The notes beneath the pieces were generated by a model. The model was not told where the DNA came from, ran no database searches, and worked only from the letters and a program-made list of their open reading frames with translations. Both the position numbers and the translations under genes were made by a program. This document shows positions 58,136 through 64,000 of a DNA stretch of 64,000 nucleotides, piece after piece; within the stretch, counting starts at the first letter, position 1; each line of letters starts with the position of its first letter. Source of the stretch: Mycobacterium ostraviense (GTDB taxonomy: Bacteria > Actinomycetota > Actinomycetes > Mycobacteriales > Mycobacteriaceae). The DNA lies in NCBI RefSeq assembly GCF_002705925.1, contig NZ_NKRE01000001.1:1174824-1238823 (forward strand), given 5' to 3'.

Positions 58136-58651
58136 TTACTTGACAGTGCCGATACACCGCGGGCCGCGGGACAACGACACCATTCCGGATTGGGCGATTT
58201 CGCGGATACCGAAGGGCTCCAATACTCGCAGCAGCGCCTCGAGCTTGCCGCGGTTACCGGTGGCCTCCACGGTCAATGATTCCGGAGATACGTCAATCAC
58301 GTTGGCGCGGAAGAGGTTTACTGCTTCGATCACTTGGCTACGGGTACCGGCGTCGGCGCGGACCTTGATCAGCGCCAATTCCCGCGACACCGAATGATCG
58401 TCGTCCTGCTCGATGATCTTGATGACGTTGATGAGCTTGTTCAGCTGCTTGGTGACCTGTTCCAGTGGGGTCTCCTCGCAGGCGACCACGATGGTCATCC
58501 GCGACATGTCCTTCTGATCGGTCGCTCCCACCGCCAACGATTCAATGTTGAAACCGCGCCGGGAGAATAGCGCCGCGACGCGCGCCAGCACGCCGGGTTT
58601 GTCTTCGACCAGGACCGACAGCGTGTGCGTCTTAGGCGACCCGTTCACCAT
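58136..58651 (-). CDS. ilvN: Acetolactate synthase small (regulatory) subunit
   Basis: 171 residues from ATG 58651. The N-terminal ACT domain TLSVLVEDKPGVLARVAALF with RRGFNIESLAVGATDQKDMS binds valine for feedback control; the C-terminal half (ELALIKVRADAGTRSQVIEA; VTGNRGKLEAL-like ATGNRGKLEALLRVLEPFGI) contacts the large subunit. Its ATG shares one base with the ilvB TGA (TGATG), which couples subunit production. Confidence 0.96.
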   Translation of the reverse strand: MVNGSPKTHTLSVLVEDKPGVLARVAALFSRRGFNIESLAVGATDQKDMSRMTIVVACEETPLEQVTKQLNKLINVIKIIEQDDDHSVSRELALIKVRADAGTRSQVIEAVNLFRANVIDVSPESLTVEATGNRGKLEALLRVLEPFGIREIAQSGMVSLSRGPRCIGTVK

Positions 58652-60495
58652 CAGGCGTGCCCTTCACTTTCGTCATCAAACAGGGGACGGATGCCGCGGG
58701 CGGCCTGAATCTCGTCGTTGCTGGTGCCGGCGGCCACCATCGGCCACACCTGCGCGTCGGCGCCGACGATGAAGTCGATCACCACCGGGCAGTCGTTGAT
58801 CGCCCGAGCCTGGTTGATCACGTCGACAACGTCTTCCGCACGCTCGCAACGCAATCCGACGCAACCCAACGCCTCGGCCAGCTTGACGAAGTCGGGGATT
58901 CGGTGCGAGTGGGTGGCCAGGTCGGTCTGCGAGTAGCGCTCCTCGTAGAACAGGCTCTGCCACTGCCGCACCATGCCCAGGTTGCCGTTATTGATCAACG
59001 CCACCTTGATCGGTATGCCCTCGATCGCGCAGGTGGCCAGTTCCTGGTTGGTCATCTGGAAACAACCGTCGCCGTCGATCGCCCACACTTCGGTGTCGGG
59101 CAACGCGATCTTGGCTCCCATGGCAGCCGGAATGGCAAAGCCCATGGTGCCCAGCCCACCCGAGTTCAGCCAGGTCCGCGGCTTCTCGTACTTGATGAAC
59201 TGCGCCGCCCACATTTGGTGCTGGCCGACGCCGGCGACATAGACGGCGTCCGGGCCGGCGATCTCGCCCAGCTTCTCGATCACGTACTCCGGACTGAGGC
59301 TGCCATCGCTTTGCGGACCGTAGCTCAGCGGATAGGTCTTTCGAACGCCTTCGAGATACGCCCACCAGTCGGTCAGCTCGAGGTCGCCGGGAATATCGTG
59401 GTGGCGCAGCATCGCGATGAGCTCGGCGATGACGGCCTTGACGCAGGCCACGATGGGGACATCGGCGTGCCGGTTCTTGCCGATCTCGGCCGGGTCGATG
59501 TCGGCGTGGATGACCTTGGCTTCCGGGGCGAAGGAGTCCAGCTTTCCGGTTACCCGGTCGTCGAAACGGGTGCCCAGCGCGATCAGCAAGTCACTACGCT
59601 GCAGTGCTGCCACGGCGGCCACCGTGCCGTGCATGCCGGGCATGCCCAGGTTCTGGCGATGGCTGTCGGGGAACGCTCCGCGAGCCATCAGTGTGGTGAC
59701 CACCGGGATGCCGGTCAGTTCGGCCAGTTCGCGGAGCTGCTCGGTCGCCTCGCCGCGGATGACGCCGCCGCCGACGTACAGTACCGGCTTGCGCGCGACG
59801 GCGATCAGCTTGGCGGCAGCACGGATTTGGCGGTTGTGCGGTTTGGTGTTGGGCTTGTAGCCGGGCAGATCCATCCGCGGCGGCCAGCTGAACGTGCACT
59901 GGCCCTGTAGCACGTCCTTGGGGATGTCGACGAGCACTGCTCCGGGCCGACCAGATGCCGCGATGTGGAACGCCTCGGCGATCACCCGGGGAATTTCGTC
60001 GCCGGTGCGGACCAGGAAGTTGTGCTTGGTGATCGGCATCGTGATACCGGAGATGTCGGCCTCCTGGAAGGCGTCGGTGCCGATCAGCCCGCGGCCGACC
60101 TGGCCGGTGATGGCGACCACCGGTATCGAGTCCATCTGTGCGTCGGCCAGCGGCGTCACCAGGTTGGTCGCACCCGGGCCCGACGTCGCCATGCACACCC
60201 CCACCCGGCCGGTGGCGTGCGCGTAGCCGCTGGCGGCGTGGCCGGCTCCCTGCTCGTGGCGGACCAGCACGTGGCGCAGCTTCTGGGAGTCGAACAGCGG
60301 GTCGTACACCGGCAATACGGCGCCGCCCGGAATCCCGAAGATGACGTCGACGTCGAGCTCTTCCAGGGACCGGATGACCGCTTGCGCCCCGGTGAGTTGC
60401 TGCGGCGCAACATGTCTGGGTTGGGGCACCGACGGTTTGGCGCCGTTTTCCCCGCCTTGCGATGTCGGTGAGTGTGGCTTCGTTGGTGCGCTCAC
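58651..60495 (-). CDS. ilvB: Acetolactate synthase large (catalytic) subunit
   Basis: 614 residues from GTG 60495 ([20 protein letters not shown]). Thiamine enzyme: [20 protein letters not shown], the catalytic Glu in [20 protein letters not shown], the FAD/substrate region [20 protein letters not shown], and the ThDP motif [20 protein letters not shown] with [19 protein letters not shown]. It condenses pyruvate with pyruvate or 2-ketobutyrate. First gene of ilvBNC; a leader peptide and terminator precede it. Target of several herbicide-type inhibitors. Confidence 0.97.
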   Translation of the reverse strand: MSAPTKPHSPTSQGGENGAKPSVPQPRHVAPQQLTGAQAVIRSLEELDVDVIFGIPGGAVLPVYDPLFDSQKLRHVLVRHEQGAGHAASGYAHATGRVGVCMATSGPGATNLVTPLADAQMDSIPVVAITGQVGRGLIGTDAFQEADISGITMPITKHNFLVRTGDEIPRVIAEAFHIAASGRPGAVLVDIPKDVLQGQCTFSWPPRMDLPGYKPNTKPHNRQIRAAAKLIAVARKPVLYVGGGVIRGEATEQLRELAELTGIPVVTTLMARGAFPDSHRQNLGMPGMHGTVAAVAALQRSDLLIALGTRFDDRVTGKLDSFAPEAKVIHADIDPAEIGKNRHADVPIVACVKAVIAELIAMLRHHDIPGDLELTDWWAYLEGVRKTYPLSYGPQSDGSLSPEYVIEKLGEIAGPDAVYVAGVGQHQMWAAQFIKYEKPRTWLNSGGLGTMGFAIPAAMGAKIALPDTEVWAIDGDGCFQMTNQELATCAIEGIPIKVALINNGNLGMVRQWQSLFYEERYSQTDLATHSHRIPDFVKLAEALGCVGLRCERAEDVVDVINQARAINDCPVVIDFIVGADAQVWPMVAAGTSNDEIQAARGIRPLFDDESEGHA

Positions 60496-60542
60496 TGTCG
60501 TGTTAATCCTTTATTGCGGTGGCGGTCTCGTTGGTGGGCAAG

Positions 60543-60579
60543 AAAAAACCCCCGCCAGCTCAGCTGCTGCACGAGGGTT
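60543..60579 (-). terminator. Intrinsic terminator in the ilvB leader (attenuator)
   Basis: On the transcribed (minus) strand: AACCCTCGTGCAGC, a 6-base loop AGCTGA, GCTGGCGGGGGTT and then six T. It lies 48 bases upstream of the ilvB start and directly after the leader hairpin, so it would stop transcription before ilvB. Confidence 0.8.
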
Positions 60580-60620
60580 GCGCGTTGGTGCTCGATCGAC
60601 CTAGTCAGGCACCAACGCGC
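60580..60620 (-). promoter_or_regulatory. Leader hairpin upstream of the ilvB terminator
   Basis: Perfect 12-bp arms: GCGCGTTGGTGC at 60580-60591 and its complement at 60609-60620, loop 17 bases. The upstream arm lies inside codons 11-15 of the leader peptide, so a moving or stalled ribosome would control whether this hairpin forms. Confidence 0.8.
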
Positions 60621-60652
60621 CGACCAAGTACTACAAGCATTGTGGGGAGCAT
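60605..60652 (-). CDS. ilvB leader peptide, 15 residues rich in Leu and Val
   Basis: ATG 60650-60652 opens MLPTMLVVLGRRVGA, stop TGA 60605-60607. Six of 15 residues are Leu or Val, with the run LVVL in the middle. A GGAGAG ribosome site lies about 7 bases upstream, and a promoter-like pair further up. The peptide overlaps the first hairpin arm and precedes an intrinsic terminator. This is the layout of branched-chain amino acid attenuation, known for ilvBNC of Corynebacterium glutamicum. Low charged tRNA-Leu or -Val should stall the ribosome and let ilvB be transcribed. Confidence 0.8.
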   Translation of the reverse strand: MLPTMLVVLGRRVGA

Positions 60653-60684
60653 TCCGGGCTCTCCGGCGGTATCCATAGCGTCTG

Positions 60685-60714
60685 ACGGTAGCCTTCGCAC
60701 AGCTCAACCGTCAA
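60685..60714 (-). promoter_or_regulatory. Candidate ilvB operon promoter
   Basis: On the minus strand, -35-like TTGACG (60714-60709) and -10-like TACCGT (60690-60685) with an 18-base spacer, about 33 bases before the leader ATG. Judged by pattern only. Confidence 0.45.
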
Positions 60715-60766
60715 ATCCGGTGCCGTCACGGGGCCGCGCGTGTGGGTGGGACCGCGCGGCCGCGGC

Positions 60767-61174
60767 ATGGCGCGCGCACGGTGGAATGATACGAGGGTGG
60801 TTACTGGCTCACCGGTGGTGATCAAGGTGTCACCGATCGCGCACCTGGCCGTGGGATTTGCGACCCTGGGACTGCTCATACCCGTGCTGGCGTGGCCGCC
60901 GAGCGCGCCGCTGCTGCTCATCCCGGTGCTGTTGTCGGCATTGATCGTCAGGCTGCGCACCGTCGCCGACGACGACGGGGTGACGGTAAGGACGCTGCTG
61001 GGTAGTAGGACGGTGCGCTGGGACGACATCGACGGCCTGCGGTTCCACCGGGGTTCGTGGGCGCGGGCCCGACTCAAGGACGGTACCGAGCTGCGATTGC
61101 CCGCGGTCACGTTCTCGACCCTGCCGCAATTGACCGAGGCCAGCTCGGGGCGGGTTCCCAACCCCTACCGGTAA
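60767..61174 (+). CDS. cfp6: PH-domain membrane protein Cfp6
   Basis: About 135 residues from ATG 60767; a GTG at 60797 or an even later start is possible, since the M. tuberculosis protein is shorter (112 residues as I recall). Two close membrane helices (LAVGFATLGLLIPVLAW; LLLIPVLLSALIV) are followed by a small bacterial PH-like domain with TVRTLLGSRTVRWDDIDGLR, RGSWARARLKDGTELRLPAV. It was named for its presence in culture filtrate. Function unknown. Divergent from ilvB. Confidence 0.85.
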   Translation: MARARWNDTRVVTGSPVVIKVSPIAHLAVGFATLGLLIPVLAWPPSAPLLLIPVLLSALIVRLRTVADDDGVTVRTLLGSRTVRWDDIDGLRFHRGSWARARLKDGTELRLPAVTFSTLPQLTEASSGRVPNPYR

Positions 61175-61180
61175 GGACGC

Positions 61181-62026
61181 TCAGGCCAGCGGGTTCACCC
61201 CGTTGAGGAACACCCACACGGCGATCCCGGCGGCAATGCCGGCCAGTAACGCCACGAATGACCCGATGAAGGGGCGTTGTGCCCAGCCGCGGCCCGCGTC
61301 GAGGCCGTAGCGGCCGGGGCCACTCAAGATGACGGCAACAGCCATCACCACCAGCGAGATCTGGTATTCGTTCCCGTCGGGCAGGAAGTAGGTGAAGTGC
61401 GAATGCGGCCGGGCCGAGACCATCGCGAGCAAACCATTGATCAGGAAAGCCAGTGCGCCCGCCGCCGCTAGCGGTGTGAACAGGCCCAGCACCAACAGCA
61501 CTCCGGCGACGATCTCGCCGCCGGCACCCACATAGGCGAGGATGTCGGCGTGCTGATAGCCGACGTCGGACAGTGAGTTCTTGAATCCGGTGACTCCGGA
61601 GCCACCCCACCAGCCGAAGAGTTTTTGCAGTCCGTGGGCTATCAGGACCGCGCCCAGGCCGACGCGCAACACCAGCAGACCCAGATGCTGCGTGCCGCGC
61701 CGGCCAGCGGCGCGTACTCGCTCGTCGTCCTCGTCGATGTCGATCGCGGGTGCTGACGGCATCGGCCGCACGGACGGTTGTGGCTGGGCGTATGGAAGTG
61801 GCTCCTGTGCCTCGATCAGGTGGTATCCCGAGTTGACGACACCGGAATTGGCGGGGTCATAGGGCGGGATGACGGTGGTGGTACCGGTATTTCCAAAGTC
61901 GCCCGAATAACTGCCGGGGCTCAAATCGTCTTCGGGGTCGACCAGGCTTGCCGAAACGGGGCGTCCTGCGGCGGGCCCGGGGGAACCATCCGGCCGCTGC
62001 CAATGTGAATCATTCGAACTGGTCAC
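61181..62026 (-). CDS. DoxX-family membrane protein (Rv3005c-like)
   Basis: 281 residues from GTG or ATG 62026. Residues 1-120 are polar and disordered-looking (SNDSHWQRPDGSPGPAAGRP). The C-terminal 160 carry four membrane helices: LLVLRVGLGAVLIAHGLQKL, then YVGAGGEIVAGVLLVLGLF and two more, the DoxX pattern with FGWWGGSGVTGF. In M. tuberculosis the homologue forms a membrane complex with SodA and SseA against oxidative stress. Convergent with cfp6, 6 bp apart. Confidence 0.88.
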   Translation of the reverse strand: MTSSNDSHWQRPDGSPGPAAGRPVSASLVDPEDDLSPGSYSGDFGNTGTTTVIPPYDPANSGVVNSGYHLIEAQEPLPYAQPQPSVRPMPSAPAIDIDEDDERVRAAGRRGTQHLGLLVLRVGLGAVLIAHGLQKLFGWWGGSGVTGFKNSLSDVGYQHADILAYVGAGGEIVAGVLLVLGLFTPLAAAGALAFLINGLLAMVSARPHSHFTYFLPDGNEYQISLVVMAVAVILSGPGRYGLDAGRGWAQRPFIGSFVALLAGIAAGIAVWVFLNGVNPLA

Positions 62027-62224
62027 TCGTGCCAGGGTAAGGGCATTTAGTCCTGAATTTGGGATTTGAGCGGCGCTTTCGCCTGTTGAGTCGGCACTTC
62101 GTGCGCGGCGAGCCCCGCCGGAGGCCCCAAAACGGGCTCCGGCAGACCAACCATGGTTGATTGAGGCTGCGATGCGGCGGTGGCAGGTGGCGGCGGCGCC
62201 GCCAAAGTCCGTAGCCTGTCGGTC

Positions 62225-63346
62225 ATGCGGATACGGCGGTCGGTTCGGTGCGCGCTCACCGCGTTGTGTGCGGTGATGCTGGTCGCGAGCGGCTGCGCGC
62301 GGTTCAACGATGCCCAGTCGCAGCCTTTCACCACGAATCCCGAACTTCGGCCTCAGCCCAGCTCGACACCTCCCCCGCCGCCGCCGCTGCCTCCCACGCC
62401 GTTCCCGAAGGCATGTCCGGCACCGGGCGTCATGCAGGGCTGTCTGGAGAGCACCAGCGGCCTGATCATGGGTATCGACAGCAAGACCGCCCTGGTCGCC
62501 GAGCGCATCACCGGCGCGGTCAAGGAAATCTCGATCAGCGCCGAGCCCAAGGTAAAGATGGTCATCCCGGTCGACCCGGCCGGTGACGGCGGCTTGATGG
62601 ATATCGTGCTGTCGCCCACTTACTCGCAGGACCGGCTGATGTATGCCTACGTCAGCACGCCTAGCGACAACCGCGTCATCCGGATAGCCGACGGCGACGT
62701 CCCGAAGGACATCCTGACCGGCATTCCCAAAGGTGCTACCGGCAACACCGGGGCGCTGATTTTCACCAGTCCCACCACGCTCGTCGTCATGACCGGCGAT
62801 GCGGGCAACCCGGCGATGGCCGCCGATCCCAATTCGTTGGCCGGCAAGGTCCTGCGCATCGAACAGCCCACGACCATCGGACAGGCGCCGCCGACGACGG
62901 CGCTGACCGGGATCGGCTCGGGTGGCGGCATGTGCATCGATCCCGTCGACGGCTCGCTCTATGTCGTCGATCGCACGCCCGGGGCCGACCGGCTACAGCG
63001 CATCACCAAGAAGTCGGAGGTCTCGACGGTGTGGACCTGGCCGGACAAGCCCGGCGTGGCCGGGTGTGCGGCCATGGACGGCACCGTGCTGGTCAACCTG
63101 ATCAATACCAAGCTGACGGTCGCGGTCCGGCTCGCGCCGTCGACCGGCGCCGTGACCGGCGAACCCGACGTCGTCCGTAAGGACACCCACGCACATGCCT
63201 GGGCACTGCGGATGTCGCCGGACGGCAACGTCTGGGGTGCCACGGTCAACAAGACCGCCGGTGATGCGGAGAAGCTCGACGATGTGGTGTTTCCGTTGTT
63301 CCCGCAGGGCGGCGGATTCCCACGCAACAACGACGACAAGACTTAG
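62225..63346 (+). CDS. lppZ: Lipoprotein LppZ, glucose/sorbosone dehydrogenase-like beta-propeller
   Basis: 373 residues from ATG 62225. A lipoprotein signal ends in the lipobox LVASGC, whose cysteine would be lipidated. A Pro-rich linker follows (STPPPPPPLPPTPFP), then a six-bladed quinoprotein-type propeller: GGLMDIVLSPTYSQDRLMYA, YVSTPSDNRVIRIADGDVPK, GGGMCIDPVDGSLYVVDRTP. The relatives oxidise sugars with PQQ, but mycobacteria do not usually make PQQ, so the activity is unknown. Surface exposed and immunogenic in M. tuberculosis. Confidence 0.92.
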   Translation: MRIRRSVRCALTALCAVMLVASGCARFNDAQSQPFTTNPELRPQPSSTPPPPPPLPPTPFPKACPAPGVMQGCLESTSGLIMGIDSKTALVAERITGAVKEISISAEPKVKMVIPVDPAGDGGLMDIVLSPTYSQDRLMYAYVSTPSDNRVIRIADGDVPKDILTGIPKGATGNTGALIFTSPTTLVVMTGDAGNPAMAADPNSLAGKVLRIEQPTTIGQAPPTTALTGIGSGGGMCIDPVDGSLYVVDRTPGADRLQRITKKSEVSTVWTWPDKPGVAGCAAMDGTVLVNLINTKLTVAVRLAPSTGAVTGEPDVVRKDTHAHAWALRMSPDGNVWGATVNKTAGDAEKLDDVVFPLFPQGGGFPRNNDDKT

Positions 63347-64000
63347 TCCAGACCTAGCCCGGTTGCGGGCCGGGCCCCCGCGGCGCCCTGGTTGGGACGT
63401 GACCACAACTGTCGCATCAGTCACATCAGCCACGGAGCCTTTGAGGGTACCGGTACGCGTCGCGCCCGGCTATCAGCGAAAAATCCAAACCGCCGCAACG
63501 TGTCGCCCACAGCGGTCGTGGGGCTGCGCTCTGGTGCGGGGAGATGTAAGTCGGGTGCTGGTGCGGTTGGGTCGGTGGCTGGCGGCGTCGAGAGTGCGCT
63601 GGCGGCGTCGAGAGTGCGCTGGCGGCGTCGAGAGTGCGCTGGCGGCGTCGAGAGTGCCGTTCAGGGCGGCCGATCGTGGATATTCCCGCCCTACGGACAC
63701 ACTCAAAGCCGTCACAGCACACTCGATACGGCGGCATAACAGCCGACTCGATGCGCACGTGAGACATCCCCCGAACGCCTGCCATCACAAAAGGTTTGAG
63801 CGAAGGTGCGGTATCGGCGTGCCGAAAACAGAGCCAAGGTGTGCGCAACAGGACATCGTTGACAGCAGCATTCGTGGTCAGCCTCAATTTCCGATCAGGT
63901 GGGCACATTGCGCATCGCCCCACTCAGAGACTCATGTGGCCAATGTGATTAACGCGGCAGACGATGTCACCGAGGTGATGGGGCGATCAGCAGGTGATCA
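63347..64000. other. Gap at the right end; only a short tandem repeat recognised
   Basis: About 650 bases without a credible gene. A leftward 165-codon frame covers the repeat but reads as low-complexity Arg/Ser/His. Sequence from about 63700 onward is lower in GC and could be the edge of a further gene or element beyond the window. Confidence 0.4.
63581..63660. repeat. Four tandem copies of a 20-bp repeat
   Basis: Unit GGCGGCGTCGAGAGTGCGCT at 63581, 63601, 63621 and 63641; the last copy ends CCGT instead of GCGCT. It lies about 230 bases downstream of lppZ. Confidence 0.9.

Noticed and set aside
60638-60640. Second ATG of the ilvB leader peptide as the start
   Set aside because: The GGAGAG site is correctly spaced for the first ATG at 60652; the second is too far from it, though a shorter peptide would keep the same regulatory codons.
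63581-63660. Possible CRISPR array
   Set aside because: The 20-bp units are back to back with no spacers; same for the 54- and 55-bp repeats elsewhere. No cas gene in the window.
63426-63923. 165-codon leftward frame at the right end
   Set aside because: It runs through the 20-bp repeats and is low-complexity Arg/Ser/His/Pro; no start signal.

Overview
This is a window of a slow-growing Mycobacterium chromosome. The DNA is GC-rich and gene order from about 9.7 kb to 63.3 kb follows the M. tuberculosis Rv2962c-Rv3006 segment almost gene for gene: PGL-type glycosyltransferase, permease, purU, coaD, rsmD, pca, VKOR, DsbA-like, lipN, aldo-keto reductase, HNH protein, recG, DhaL protein, rpmB, ung, thiL, ddl, gpsA, fbiD, ppk, mutT1, hupB, leuDC, IclR regulator, gltX, leuB, serA, ilvBNC, cfp6, DoxX, lppZ. 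A PPE gene, a 13E12-type fragment and MIRU-like repeats agree. The left end carries fucose and O-methyl sugar genes, which would suit a species whose phenolic glycolipid or lipooligosaccharide contains methylated fucose (for example the M. kansasii group). That species guess is inference.

Layout. 1-234: end of a 13E12/DUF222 HNH gene. 0.6-12.5 kb: accessory glycolipid island with a GT4 glycosyltransferase, two FkbM-type methyltransferases, a class I methyltransferase, a tandem pair of Gfo/Idh/MocA oxidoreductases (second copy frameshifted), gmd and fcl for GDP-L-fucose, and two recently homogenised GT1 glycosyltransferases. 12.8-24.8 kb: a permease under a CsoR-type operator, purU, a small secreted protein, then the leftward run DsbA-like, VKOR, pca, rsmD with coaD after it, then lipN, an aldo-keto reductase with a decayed paralogue upstream, and a secreted HNH protein. 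24.8-40.9 kb: recG, DhaL protein, rpmB, an inserted PPE gene, ung, DUF1330, thiL, ddl, gpsA, F420 (fbiD), polyphosphate (ppk), mutT1 and hupB. 41.1-47.2 kb: leuDC with a divergent IclR regulator, an F420-type oxidoreductase, tRNA-Glu and tRNA-Gln, gltX and a FAH-family enzyme. 47.4-51.5 kb: three tandem MFS transporter genes, only the middle one intact; the first contains an internally deleted IS3-type element and the third a scrap of group II intron reverse transcriptase. 51.5-60.7 kb: leuB, serA, an FAD oxidoreductase, wrbA and the ilvBNC genes, with an ilvB leader peptide and terminator that look like a classic attenuator. 60.8-64 kb: cfp6, DoxX, lppZ and a repeat-bearing, apparently gene-free end.

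How the genes work together. The core is branched-chain amino acid synthesis (leuB, leuCD, ilvBNC) with serine synthesis, cofactor genes (coaD, thiL, fbiD, purU), disulfide formation (DsbA-like plus VKOR) and redox stress proteins (WrbA, DoxX). The left island probably makes and decorates a species-specific glycolipid glycan. The strongest points for follow-up are the ilvB attenuator, the CsoR-type operator, the gene-converted glycosyltransferase pair, the 16-bp duplication frameshift and the degraded MFS cluster.
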